From assembly GCF_023284065.1 (NCBI RefSeq), contig NZ_JAKIKP010000002.1, positions 62,001 through 126,000 of the forward strand: a stretch of 64,000 nt of DNA. The letters run 5' to 3'. The position numbers and the translations under genes were made by a program. Under the pieces are notes generated by a model. It was not told the DNA's origin. It did not search any database and saw only the letters and a program-made list of their open reading frames with translations. Source of the stretch: Shewanella gaetbuli. GTDB taxonomy: Bacteria > Pseudomonadota > Gammaproteobacteria > Enterobacterales > Shewanellaceae. Below are positions 46,461 to 55,459 of the stretch, in pieces; the stretch's first letter is position 1; the number at the start of each line of letters is the position of its first letter.

Positions 46461-47294
46461 TTAGGTTTTCTTTTGGTAGTAAATACCTGGGTTACAACGC
46501 ACCATATCAAATTCAGTGGTTAACCCCGCAATAGACTCTGATGCCCCCAAAAATAAAATGCCTTTTGGGTTTAAAGCGGCAGCGAATTGCCGCAATATTT
46601 TGGCTTTTGCCTCTGGTGAAAAATAAATCAACACGTTACGACAAAAAATAATGTCGTATTTGCCTAATAAGGTATAGCTTTCAAGTAAATTATGGGCTCT
46701 AAAATTCACTAAGCGTTTTACATTATCCTTTATTTTCATATTGCCATTGGGCAAAGCATCAAAAAACTGACGCTTTCTCTCTGCAGATAAACCACGTGCC
46801 AACGCTAAACCGTCATACTCAGCATTTTTACAGCGTTCAAGCATTGACGGAGATAAGTCAGTGGCTTGTATAGCCACACCACCAGGTAACGCCCCCGGTT
46901 TACGTTGTTGATACTCTAACGCAGTCATTGCTAATGAATAAGGCTCTTGCCCAGAGGAACAAGCGGCAGACCAAATACGTAATGGGCGGCCTAACTTTGA
47001 ATATTCGGGCAATAAGGTATTAGTCAGTAAGTCGAAAGGATATTTATCACGAAACCATAAGGTTTCGTTGGTTGTCATGGCGTCAATGACTTCAGCACGC
47101 ATTTGTCTTTCAGTCGGTTTCATTGAACATTTAACGACTTCAGACAAAGAAGGTAAATTATACTTACCCATTAAAGGTGCTAAGCGACTGCGTACTAAAT
47201 ACTGTTTATTTTCACCAAGTACAATGCCGCTGTGTTGTTCTAAAAACAACCTAAACTGGTTGTACTCTGCTTCTGCGAGTGATTTGTTTGTCAC
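46461..47294 (-). CDS. cheR: CheR chemoreceptor methyltransferase
   Basis: A 277-residue SAM-dependent methyltransferase that methylates chemoreceptor glutamates. An N-terminal helical domain precedes the SAM-binding core (IWSAACSSGQEPYSLAM near residue 100) and the later DIIFCRNVLIYF motif. The start is GTG at 47294, with AGGA 7 bases upstream; a GTG two codons earlier is also in frame but too near the site. Confidence 0.95.
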   Translation of the reverse strand: MTNKSLAEAEYNQFRLFLEQHSGIVLGENKQYLVRSRLAPLMGKYNLPSLSEVVKCSMKPTERQMRAEVIDAMTTNETLWFRDKYPFDLLTNTLLPEYSKLGRPLRIWSAACSSGQEPYSLAMTALEYQQRKPGALPGGVAIQATDLSPSMLERCKNAEYDGLALARGLSAERKRQFFDALPNGNMKIKDNVKRLVNFRAHNLLESYTLLGKYDIIFCRNVLIYFSPEAKAKILRQFAAALNPKGILFLGASESIAGLTTEFDMVRCNPGIYYQKKT

Positions 47295-47377
47295 ATTCAC
47301 ATCCTAATTAATGAGCATGAATAGCCACTAAATCATGGCAATATGGCGTTGTTACTAATAACCCCAATTATTGTAAT

Positions 47378-48298
47378 TTACAAACTCAAATGTTTATTAA
47401 CTGCTGCAGCTAATTCATCAGGATTAAACTTCGCAATAAAGTCATTAGCGCCTACTTTTTCGACCATAGCTTGGTTAAATACCCCACTCAAAGAAGTATG
47501 AAGTACCACTTTAATATCTTTAAGCTTAGGGTCATCTCTAACTTCTGCAGTTAAGGTATAACCATCCATTTCTGGCATTTCAATATCAGAAATAATCAAC
47601 GGGATCTCTTGGGCAACGTTATCCATTTCACTGGCTATCGCTTTTAATTTATCTAAAGCTTCTTTACCATCTTTGGCGGTATCAATTTGCAAGTTTAATG
47701 ACTCTAACGAACGGATAATTTGCTTTCTAGCAACCGCAGAGTCATCAATGACCATAATATGGTAATTTTGCTCTCTATCAATAGTGAGCTGTTCATTCAC
47801 TTCATCACTGATCGAGGTTTTTACCGGTGAAATTTCATCAAGAATTTTTTCTACATCTAAAATCTCAACTAACTCACCTTCAATTTCAGTGACCGCAGTT
47901 AAATATGAAAAGCGACCAGCGCCTTGTGGTGGTGGCATAATCGCCGCCCAATTCATATTGATAATACGTTCAACTGAACTCACTAAAAAGCCCTGAACAC
48001 TGCGGTTATATTCAGAAATAATAATAAAGCAGTTTTCAGTTGAAGTTAACGGACGGCCACCTGTAGCGGCGCTTAAATCAATCACCGAAATAGTCGCACC
48101 ACGAATGTGCGCCACACCTTTAATAAACGGATTCAGTTTAGGTAAGCTGGTTAATGGCGGGCATTGTAATACTTCTTTTACTTTAAAAACGTTAATACCA
48201 AAACGTTGACGTCCATTAAGCTTGAACAACAACAACTCTAATCGGTTTTGACCAACCAATTGAGTACGTTTGTTGACGGATTCCATGATACTCGACAT
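47378..48298 (-). CDS. cheV: CheV, CheW-receiver coupling protein
   Basis: A 306-residue adaptor with a CheW-like domain (about 15-160) fused to a receiver domain (about 178-306, phosphoacceptor Asp238 in ISDIEMPEMDG). It links receptors to CheA and can take phosphate for adaptation. ATG start with a weak site. It is followed by cheR and divergent from flgA. Confidence 0.96.
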   Translation of the reverse strand: MSSIMESVNKRTQLVGQNRLELLLFKLNGRQRFGINVFKVKEVLQCPPLTSLPKLNPFIKGVAHIRGATISVIDLSAATGGRPLTSTENCFIIISEYNRSVQGFLVSSVERIINMNWAAIMPPPQGAGRFSYLTAVTEIEGELVEILDVEKILDEISPVKTSISDEVNEQLTIDREQNYHIMVIDDSAVARKQIIRSLESLNLQIDTAKDGKEALDKLKAIASEMDNVAQEIPLIISDIEMPEMDGYTLTAEVRDDPKLKDIKVVLHTSLSGVFNQAMVEKVGANDFIAKFNPDELAAAVNKHLSL

Positions 48299-48715
48299 AA
48301 CACTGCCTTTTTTTATTAAACTATCCGAATAAATTAATACTAGCTGCTTTTAGCCAACTTTAGAAAACTAAACAATCTGATATGGCTGCCCCATTCATTG
48401 ACACTTTCAAGCCTTAACAAACGCAATGTTGGTTTTTCACAAGCATCGCCAACTATGGGCATAATACTTGCTACATCATTAAGTATAAAAGTGACTAAAT
48501 AGTTGTTAAGCATTGCGTTTTTACAACTACAGCAAACTAACATAAATTCTGAAGTCAATTTATTGTCAGTAAAGCTTAGCAAACAATCACTAAATTAAAA
48601 TGGTTATGACTAAAAATTTCTTATGGTTCAAATAATAACTAAACATCCATAACTTAATTTTCATGCGCCAACTAAGTATAGGTGCAATCTGATAAAACAA
48701 GCTAATATCTCTATT
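48299..48715. other. cheV-flgA divergent gap
   Basis: A 417-base stretch between the divergent genes. It includes a possible sigma54 site toward flgA (48457-48471). An 80-codon open frame on the minus strand (48340-48582) starts with TTG and has no ribosome site, so it is not taken as a gene. No clear cheV promoter was found. Confidence 0.7.
48457..48471 (+). promoter_or_regulatory. Possible sigma54 promoter toward flgA
   Basis: GGGCATAATACTTGC keeps the GG and GC elements 12 bases apart and the TTGC -12 element, with two changes from TGGCAC-N5-TTGC. It is on the plus strand, 245 bases before the flgA ATG, which is a long leader, so it may be fortuitous. Confidence 0.4.
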
Positions 48716-49423
48716 ATGAAATTATATTTTGTCTGCTTTTTCTATATATTGTTCAATTCATTAGCGGTATTGGCTGATGAAAAAGCCACTGTACCCTCTA
48801 TATCGACCATCACCGAGATGGCTGAAGAGGCGGTAAGAAAAAAAATTGCATTAGAACCCAATGCCAAACTCATCATCACCCCCCAAGACCTGAGTGGTCG
48901 ACTTGTTCCACCCGCGTGCTACCCGCCTGTTAAGGTTGAATTAGCCAGTGACAGAGAGATTGGCCGCAATAATACGGTAAGAGTGAGTTGTGATAGCCCA
49001 GACTATGACTACCCTTGGCAAATCTTTTTATCTGTCAGAGTCGAAATTATGTATCCAGTGGTAGTGGCAAACGAAATACTGTCACCAGACAGTGTCATCA
49101 GCCCAGAGCAGCTCAATATCGAATACTTAGATCAATACAGTCTTAGAGGTCGATTTTTCAGTGATCTTAATGCCGTTATTGGCACAAAAACCAAACGCCG
49201 GATTAATAAAGGCAACCCCATTTTAAGTAATCACTTATGCTTTGTATGCAAAGGTGACGGTGTATCAATTTATGCAAAAAGTCACAACCTGCAAATTAAA
49301 ACCGTAGGTGAAGCATTACGTGATGGTAATATTGGCGATACTATTCGAGTCAAAAATTCTAATTCAAACAGAGAATTAGAAGCCACAGTAATTGGCATTG
49401 GCGAAGTTGAAGTTAGAATGTAA
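48716..49423 (+). CDS. flgA: FlgA, P-ring assembly chaperone
   Basis: A 235-residue periplasmic chaperone for P-ring FlgI. The signal peptide is at residues 1-21 (MKLYFVCFFYILFNSLAVLA), then a SAF domain and a C-terminal conserved block (GDTIRVKNSNSNRELEATVIG). ATG with no clear ribosome site. First gene of the plus-strand flgAMN group. Confidence 0.93.
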   Translation: MKLYFVCFFYILFNSLAVLADEKATVPSISTITEMAEEAVRKKIALEPNAKLIITPQDLSGRLVPPACYPPVKVELASDREIGRNNTVRVSCDSPDYDYPWQIFLSVRVEIMYPVVVANEILSPDSVISPEQLNIEYLDQYSLRGRFFSDLNAVIGTKTKRRINKGNPILSNHLCFVCKGDGVSIYAKSHNLQIKTVGEALRDGNIGDTIRVKNSNSNRELEATVIGIGEVEVRM

Positions 49424-49430
49424 AATAAGC

Positions 49431-49457
49431 TAAAGTTTTTTTCAGCTAGGCCGATAG
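49431..49457 (+). promoter_or_regulatory. Sigma28 promoter of flgM
   Basis: TAAA-N15-GCCGATAG, with the -35 exact, seven of eight in the -10 and a spacer of exactly 15. It lies just after the flgA stop and 38 bases before the flgM ATG, so FliA can raise its own anti-sigma factor. Confidence 0.95.
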
Positions 49458-49494
49458 CCTGTTTGGAAAACCAAAATTAACGCTGGAGCCACAC

Positions 49495-49821
49495 ATGGCA
49501 ATTGACATAAACAAGCTTAGAACAGCTACACCATCACCCGTAAATACTTCGCGAGATGCAAAGGGTTCTAGTGCTGCTGCAACATCTTCAACAACGAATA
49601 CGACGGCAAAGTCAGATTCGGTAAGTATTACTTCTCAGGCTCAAGAGTTACAAAGTGCGCAAGCTAAAATTGCTAACTTGCCAGAAGTGAACCAACAAAA
49701 AGTGGACGAGATTAAGCAAGCGATTGCAGAAGGTCGCTATAAAGTTGACCCAGAAAAACTCGCGGCCAATATCGCCAGCTTTGAAGCTGAATTAGGCGAG
49801 TTAAAGCTACAAGACGAATAA
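49495..49821 (+). CDS. flgM: FlgM, anti-sigma28 factor
   Basis: A 108-residue inhibitor of FliA, exported through the finished hook. A disordered Ser/Thr-rich N-terminal half is followed by the sigma28-binding C-terminal helices (VNQQKVDEIKQAIAEGRYKVDPEKLAANI). ATG with GGAG 6 bases upstream, expressed from its own sigma28 promoter. Confidence 0.96.
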   Translation: MAIDINKLRTATPSPVNTSRDAKGSSAAATSSTTNTTAKSDSVSITSQAQELQSAQAKIANLPEVNQQKVDEIKQAIAEGRYKVDPEKLAANIASFEAELGELKLQDE

Positions 49822-49824
49822 AAT

Positions 49825-49857
49825 AACTAACCTTGTCATGTAATCGTTAGTTGTTTT
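49825..49857 (+). terminator. Possible attenuator between flgM and flgN
   Basis: A 7-base-pair inverted repeat (AACTAAC / GTTAGTT) with a 14-base loop, followed by GTTTT. It is weak, but it lies right after the flgM stop and could lower flgN expression. Confidence 0.35.
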
Positions 49858-49933
49858 AATCGTCTAGAAATTATTTAGGCGCCATATTGGCGTTATAGAG
49901 ACGTGTATTCAAAACAACAATAACGAGTTATTT

Positions 49934-50359
49934 ATGACAGAAATCGCCACACTTTTAACCCAACAGCACGCTGTTTTGTCGTCGCTGAAAACCCTCATAT
50001 CTGCAGAAAAGCAAGCTCTGCAACAACAAGATGCAGACCAGTTACTCAAACTGTCTCAACAAAAACAACAGTATCTAGACACCCTTAAAAGTCATGATGA
50101 CGCCTTAGCTAATCACCCTGATAGCCATTTATTATCCAGCGATAGTCAACTTTCCGAAAAAGTCGAGCAAGCCAAAGCCATACTTGAAGAATGTAAGTCT
50201 TTAAACCAACAAAATGCCAGCTTAATAGAACTAAATATTGCCAGTATGAATCGCTTTGCCCAAGCACTACAAGCCACTCGCAATGTCTCCAGCATGACAT
50301 ATAACGACAAAGGTAAAACCTCTACTATTTCCACTTTAGGCAACGATTTTAAAGCTTAA
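49934..50359 (+). CDS. flgN: FlgN, export chaperone for FlgK and FlgL
   Basis: A 141-residue helical, Gln-rich protein with the FlgN pattern (long coiled helices, LLKLSQQKQQYLDTLKSHD). In this family it carries the junction proteins FlgK and FlgL to the export gate. ATG with a weak GAG site, 112 bases after flgM. Confidence 0.92.
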   Translation: MTEIATLLTQQHAVLSSLKTLISAEKQALQQQDADQLLKLSQQKQQYLDTLKSHDDALANHPDSHLLSSDSQLSEKVEQAKAILEECKSLNQQNASLIELNIASMNRFAQALQATRNVSSMTYNDKGKTSTISTLGNDFKA

Positions 50360-50394
50360 TTTAGCCTTGTTACATTCAGATAAACTGCCATAAA

Positions 50395-50417
50395 AAACGG
50401 CGCATTAAGCGCCGTTT
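50395..50417. terminator. Bidirectional terminator between flgN and 50443 gene
   Basis: A 9-base-pair stem (AAACGGCGC / GCGCCGTTT) with a 5-base loop. The minus strand has TTTTTT after it and the plus strand CATTTATT. It lies between the ends of convergent flgN and the chalcone isomerase-like gene. Confidence 0.9.
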
Positions 50418-50442
50418 CATTTATTAAATAAACCTGCTTTAA

Positions 50443-51003
50443 TTACTGGCCTAACATCGCTTTTCTTAGGCTTTTTTGCGCGGGCTTATCCCCTAACCAA
50501 ATATTGATAAGCGCTTGACGGAACAACTCACCTTTAACATCACCTTGGGTAACATTATTTTTTAAGCTGCTAACACCCTCACCTTTTTTCATAATAAAGG
50601 TAAATTGGTCACCCTCTTTTATTTCATCACTAAATAGCGCCATAAACTGATCAATTTCAGTTTGAATCGCCGAGGTGTCACCTTTGGTGGCTAAGTCAAA
50701 ACCCTCTTCAATGGCATCGATCATTTTGTCAGAGGTAATCATCCCTGAAGTAATATTTAATCGAATCACTGACACAGGCTGTTCAATAACTTGTTCAGCT
50801 GTTTGTTGAGGTTCAGCAAGGTACAAACTACCCACATATAAATCCATGAAAAACTTACTGCGCACACCCGCACCATTTAAGGTTAAGGCTTGTTGCTCAA
50901 TGGTTAGAGTGTCATTGACCTCAACACCGGCCACTTCTTTGGCATTTACCGTGCTGCTAACCAGTAACGTTGCGCTTAGGGCTAAAATGGGAAAAAACTT
51001 CAT
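50443..51003 (-). CDS. Chalcone isomerase-like periplasmic protein
   Basis: A 186-residue protein with a signal peptide (residues 1-22, ending VNA-KE) and the pattern of bacterial chalcone isomerase-like proteins (GVEVNDTLTIEQQALTLNGAG, FFMDLYVGSLYL, MALFSDEIKEGD). The bacterial family has no settled enzyme activity, so the name describes the fold only. No flagellar function can be stated. Weak ribosome site. Confidence 0.85.
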   Translation of the reverse strand: MKFFPILALSATLLVSSTVNAKEVAGVEVNDTLTIEQQALTLNGAGVRSKFFMDLYVGSLYLAEPQQTAEQVIEQPVSVIRLNITSGMITSDKMIDAIEEGFDLATKGDTSAIQTEIDQFMALFSDEIKEGDQFTFIMKKGEGVSSLKNNVTQGDVKGELFRQALINIWLGDKPAQKSLRKAMLGQ

Positions 51004-51031
51004 TAATAATACTCTCTAATAAACGGGGCAA

Positions 51032-51511
51032 TTATCCTCGCGTACCTAATTTATATTGGCCATTTTGCTCAAACATCAATGCTTGTTTATGATTTGGCGA
51101 CACCAATAATGGGCCATCATCAAAAAACAAAAAACATTTCCAATGACGAACAAATACATCCCAACGAGTCTCTATTACTTGATACTTTTCATAACAAAAA
51201 TAAACCTTGGCATCATCAGGCCATTGAATATGAGCAGTAATCGCTTCCGGTAGAGCATTATCGTTTGAATCCCAAGCAGACTGCCAATGGTCTGTTTCAG
51301 ACCAAGCATCTTGCTTTGCAGGCCAATCCCCTTTGGCAAATTGCTCTGCACGGCTACTTTTATTGCTAATCCATTTATTCCACACTTCCATCGCACTCTT
51401 ATCAGACAACGGCAAAATTAGCGCCTTGTCTTCATCACTAACAGGCAAATCTTTGTGGTTGAAAATCCATTTACGTTTGTAGGACTCAAAAGGAATATAG
51501 GTATGAGACAA
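51032..51511 (-). CDS. Conserved protein of unknown function (DUF2947-like)
   Basis: A 159-residue soluble protein, rich in Trp, that resembles the DUF2947 family of marine gammaproteobacteria from memory; no function is known. No signal peptide or membrane segment. TTG start with GGAG 7 bases upstream. It may be a neighbour by chance rather than part of the flagellar pathway. Confidence 0.7.
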   Translation of the reverse strand: MSHTYIPFESYKRKWIFNHKDLPVSDEDKALILPLSDKSAMEVWNKWISNKSSRAEQFAKGDWPAKQDAWSETDHWQSAWDSNDNALPEAITAHIQWPDDAKVYFCYEKYQVIETRWDVFVRHWKCFLFFDDGPLLVSPNHKQALMFEQNGQYKLGTRG

Positions 51512-51606
51512 AAAAGTACTCCAGAAAATGATAAAACGCGATTATAACGTTAAACCTAACTGGGCTGCGATACCTTCACGCTAAAAAGATATGTTTCATC
51601 ACCTTA

Positions 51607-54096
51607 TTATTCAGCGTTCTGGCAAGCTTGTTCAATTTGATGAATATAGTCTTGGGCTACCTGATTATTGGGATCAGCATTTAAGGCATTAGAAAATGCA
51701 GTGAAGGCGGAGTCGATTTGGTTTACATCAACCATAAACATACCCAGCTTCAACCATGTGGTGACATCACTAGGGTATTTTTCTAAATAATCTAGATAGA
51801 TATTTACTGCTTGATTCAAATGGCCTTGTAAACGTAAGACATGAGCATAAAACGGTAAATATAAGTCTGAATACTCAATCAACTTTTGTAAGGTATCACT
51901 GGCTAAATCAAGTTTTGCAAGGGTCAAAGAGAGCTGTAAAGTGAGCTTTAAATAATGTTCATCATGCTTACCTTTGTATTGCTGAATAGCCTGTAACGCT
52001 TCGCTGGGCTTATTTTCAAGAAACAACTGATTAGCGGATGATAAACTATATAGATATTTTGCATCATCATCGTGTTGAGTCAGTGGTAACAAGTTACGAG
52101 ATAAATAAGCTAATCCTTCAACATGTTTGTGATGAACAAGATGTAAGATTTTTTCTAATACTTTTTTAGAAGCTGATTGGTTTTTAACGACATCAATATA
52201 AACCTGAGGCTGACGTATAAACTGTTGATGAAACTCAGCTTCCAACTCAGTAAACATTGCTGTTTCAGGGGGGGATAGCTTTTCTAATGGCTTCGCGTGA
52301 TACTTTTGCCAAATATGTACTCTTCCTGGTTGGTAGTCTGCCCGCCAAGTTTTAGCTAAATCACATAAGCTCACATTTGCTTTACGTTCATTTATACGGT
52401 TGTTTATCCGACTTATCGCTGACGCGGTTTGCGCTGCAAGATCCTTAGCGATATCGTGAAAGGCTTGATAGTAACTTAATGACATTTGCAGCATATGTTC
52501 TTCATCCCAATCTTGTTGGGTTTTAGTACTCAAAAAAGCTGAAAATTCAAGGTAACCATAGAACTTAATCAACTTTGAAAAATCACTATAACGATGATTT
52601 ATTTCAGCTTCAATGGAATCAACTTGCGTAGAAACATCAGCCAAACTAGTTGAGTGCACTTCAGATTTGACCTTTTGTAACGCCAATAATGCTTGCTGTG
52701 TTTGCGCCACTAACCAATTAAAAGTGTCGTTAGCCGTTGTAGTTTGATTTAACACTTGATAGAAGTCATCTTCAGTAGATTGATTTAAATAGATGGCCTC
52801 AACCATTTGATGAAAGTCAGCTGGGGTAAGATGACAGTCTTCTAAAACGATACTGGTATGTTCACAATATGGAATTTTATCAATTTTTGTCGCGTTTTTA
52901 GACAGGTTACAAACACTCACTTGTGGATGTTGAGCCACATCATTAGCCAATGATTCTGCGGCTAATTTAAGCTGTACCGCTGTTTCAGCCTTATGACCTG
53001 CGTATGTAGTAACCCATTCACCAATAAAACCTAAATTGGGGCCAAGGCTCGTTTCTAAGGATCCCTTTGAATGAGTAAAACCCTCAGCTGAAAAACAAAA
53101 ATCTGAGCCTGTTAATAATACCTTTTTAAACCCTAGGTTAATGGCTAAATGGACGGCTGAATTAGTCACTGTCGGCCCCATTGTTTGAATATTATCGCCA
53201 TCAAGCACCTGTGACCAAGGTAATCGAGAGCCCATATATAAAGTTAACCCTTGCCATTGCGACAATAATCTTGAACTCACGTGATATGAATTAACAAAGA
53301 TGCTTTTACCCGCTAGTGCTAACATGCCTCGATTAACTTCAAAACTAAAGTCTTCAGGATCTACAGACACGATAATGTGCGGTACGATACCTGCTTCTGA
53401 CAGTTTTCCTGCGACTCGTGATACAGCGAAAATAATTAATTTTGACTGATTATCTTTAATCCAACCAATGGTTTCATCTAATGAGGGGCCACCAGCAACG
53501 ACGATAGCGGTCATGTTATCGAAACGACCCGAAAACACTTTGGCTTGAAAGCGGTTTTCACAAATATTACGTAATTGCTCTCGGATAAATACCTTTTGAG
53601 AAAATCCAATACTTTCCTGATAAACAATGTCATCGACCAATTTATCAACTTGGGTTCCCAATAAAGAGTATTGCAGTAAATAATCTCCTGCGGCGGCAAG
53701 TGAGCGATGAATACAATATTGCCTTTTGGCTAAAAAAACGCTTAAACGACTATCTGACAATAAGCCTTCAAGTTCAGAAAAGTGGCACACCTGAACATGA
53801 TTTTTTTCTGATGGAATATCGATGTTTAATAATTTAAATACCTCATCAATTTCAACAAAAATAAAATGGCTTCCTTCTGCTGGCTTATTTTCCATCACAT
53901 AATTAGCAAGCAAACCCGAGTCTAGACCGATGATAATATGTAAGGTATCTTCCATCGCAAAAGATGATTTAAAATGCTTATCAAATAAACTTTTAGAGTC
54001 TAGTTTTTCAAATGTATTGCGATTAATACTGGGTAAGTAATACTCATCAAATGCACTGACAGCAAAGACATTTAAAATTTCAGATTCAGGTAACAT
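51607..54096 (-). CDS. Maf-type flagellin glycosyltransferase with TPR tail
   Basis: An 829-residue protein of the motility-associated factor family (MAF_flag10/DUF115), which attaches nonulosonic acids to flagellin Ser or Thr. The central domain includes VVAGGPSLDETI (about residues 198-210), VDPEDFSFEVNRG and the GSDFCFS block. The last part (about 670-825) has TPR-like helical repeats, such as LKLGMFMVDVNQIDSAFTAFSNALNADPNN, which could bind flagellin. The usual length is shorter, so the TPR tail is an extension. ATG with AAGGAT. It ends the sugar operon. Confidence 0.9.
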   Translation of the reverse strand: MLPESEILNVFAVSAFDEYYLPSINRNTFEKLDSKSLFDKHFKSSFAMEDTLHIIIGLDSGLLANYVMENKPAEGSHFIFVEIDEVFKLLNIDIPSEKNHVQVCHFSELEGLLSDSRLSVFLAKRQYCIHRSLAAAGDYLLQYSLLGTQVDKLVDDIVYQESIGFSQKVFIREQLRNICENRFQAKVFSGRFDNMTAIVVAGGPSLDETIGWIKDNQSKLIIFAVSRVAGKLSEAGIVPHIIVSVDPEDFSFEVNRGMLALAGKSIFVNSYHVSSRLLSQWQGLTLYMGSRLPWSQVLDGDNIQTMGPTVTNSAVHLAINLGFKKVLLTGSDFCFSAEGFTHSKGSLETSLGPNLGFIGEWVTTYAGHKAETAVQLKLAAESLANDVAQHPQVSVCNLSKNATKIDKIPYCEHTSIVLEDCHLTPADFHQMVEAIYLNQSTEDDFYQVLNQTTTANDTFNWLVAQTQQALLALQKVKSEVHSTSLADVSTQVDSIEAEINHRYSDFSKLIKFYGYLEFSAFLSTKTQQDWDEEHMLQMSLSYYQAFHDIAKDLAAQTASAISRINNRINERKANVSLCDLAKTWRADYQPGRVHIWQKYHAKPLEKLSPPETAMFTELEAEFHQQFIRQPQVYIDVVKNQSASKKVLEKILHLVHHKHVEGLAYLSRNLLPLTQHDDDAKYLYSLSSANQLFLENKPSEALQAIQQYKGKHDEHYLKLTLQLSLTLAKLDLASDTLQKLIEYSDLYLPFYAHVLRLQGHLNQAVNIYLDYLEKYPSDVTTWLKLGMFMVDVNQIDSAFTAFSNALNADPNNQVAQDYIHQIEQACQNAE

Positions 54097-54155
54097 ACTG
54101 ATATATCCTTAAAAGTTATCCGGCCAGCACATTGAAAATAAAACAGCTACGCCAC

Positions 54156-54707
54156 CTAACAAGACGAATGCTCTATTCGCTTAATAAATTTTGCGGGTTG
54201 CCCTGCGACCACCGTATTATCCGGCACGTCTTTTGTAACAACACTACCGGCCCCTACAACACTATTTCGGCCTATTGTGACTCCGGGCAATACAATTGCA
54301 TTTGCCCCTAACCATGCACCTGACAATATTGTTACTGGTTTTACCCCTTCATGACCTTGAAAATAAATAGCCACACTAGGGTCTGAAAAACAGTGATTAG
54401 CCGTGTATATATGAACACCAGAGCCCATTAATACATAATCTTCAATAATAATATTACAATCACTAGCACCATGAGATGAGGCAAATAACATACTAGACGG
54501 CCTAATAACCACATTTTTGCCAATGCTAATATAATCAGTACAGACAGCATAACTCCCATGGCGCATTTCACTATTTTGACCAAATTGGGCAAACTTTTTA
54601 CGACACAGCCATTGTCCTAGTCTTCTAGAATGTAGCAACCAATGAGTTAACGGGATATCAGGCCCTATTCTTTTACTGGTTAGCCAAAATGTTATTTTAT
54701 TGATCAT
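54156..54707 (-). CDS. Left-handed beta-helix acyltransferase
   Basis: A 183-residue hexapeptide-repeat transferase like maltose or chloramphenicol acetyltransferases of the WbbJ type. The motifs SGAWLGANAIVLPGVTIG and VVGAGSVVTKDVPDNTVVAGQPAKFI are clear. It probably O- or N-acylates the nonulosonate or its precursor; the substrate is not known. ATG 2 bases after the SDR stop. Confidence 0.85.
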   Translation of the reverse strand: MINKITFWLTSKRIGPDIPLTHWLLHSRRLGQWLCRKKFAQFGQNSEMRHGSYAVCTDYISIGKNVVIRPSSMLFASSHGASDCNIIIEDYVLMGSGVHIYTANHCFSDPSVAIYFQGHEGVKPVTILSGAWLGANAIVLPGVTIGRNSVVGAGSVVTKDVPDNTVVAGQPAKFIKRIEHSSC

Positions 54708-54709
54708 AT

Positions 54710-55459
54710 TTATAGCGTAAAACCATCGTCAATTATTAAGTTTTGTCCGGTCATGTATTTAGACTGATCTGATAACAAAAACAATACACTTCCGGTCATG
54801 TCATCGGCAGATAACATCCCCGTCCCCATAGTCCGTTGTTGATATTTATCTAAAAAGGCTTGTGGTTGATGATTAAACAATCCTCCAGGGCTGATACTAT
54901 TTACTCTGAAACGGCTATCTTTGATAAATGAACTTACATATTTATTTAAATGAACAATGGCAGATTTTATCGCAGCATATTCAACCGGCATAGTCATAGG
55001 GGTTCCTTCATAAATATCAAAATCTGGTGCAACAACCCCATAAATAGAAGACACATTGACAATAGACATAGGGCTTTGCTGGCGTAAAAACAGCGCGGCA
55101 CTTTGCTGCATAATGATAAATGAGCTCCCTAAATGCATCGCCACGTTGTCATTAAAGCTAGATAAACTCACGTCAAAAAATGATTTGCCGTAATGTTTAT
55201 TGCGAGGGTAAGCACAATTAACCACACCCTCTAATTGAGGCTGCTGCTCAAAAAAACGCTTCACTTCTGCTTCATTATTGATATCTAAGGACACTAGAGT
55301 AATGTTTTGATTTTTACCGGTATCAAATTGTTGCTGCAACCCCGTTAAGTTGATGTCAGTTGCAATCACTTGAGCATTCGCTTGCAAAAGCGCATTAATC
55401 ACTTTACTCCCCAACAAGCCTGCTGCACCAACAACAAGAATGGTTTTATTTTTCAACAT
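54710..55459 (-). CDS. ptmA: SDR oxidoreductase, PtmA-like
   Basis: A 249-residue short-chain dehydrogenase with Rossmann start GAAGLLGSKV and catalytic YAAIK (Tyr-x-x-x-Lys). PtmA of Campylobacter legionaminic-acid clusters is of this type and sits beside the cytidylyltransferase gene, as here. The exact reaction is not settled. The ATG overlaps the legF stop by 7 bases. Confidence 0.75.
   Translation of the reverse strand: MLKNKTILVVGAAGLLGSKVINALLQANAQVIATDINLTGLQQQFDTGKNQNITLVSLDINNEAEVKRFFEQQPQLEGVVNCAYPRNKHYGKSFFDVSLSSFNDNVAMHLGSSFIIMQQSAALFLRQQSPMSIVNVSSIYGVVAPDFDIYEGTPMTMPVEYAAIKSAIVHLNKYVSSFIKDSRFRVNSISPGGLFNHQPQAFLDKYQQRTMGTGMLSADDMTGSVLFLLSDQSKYMTGQNLIIDDGFTL

Noticed and set aside
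48340-48582. An 80-codon minus-strand ORF between cheV and flgA
   Set aside because: It starts with TTG, has no ribosome site, contains no recognisable domain and sits in a divergent promoter region.
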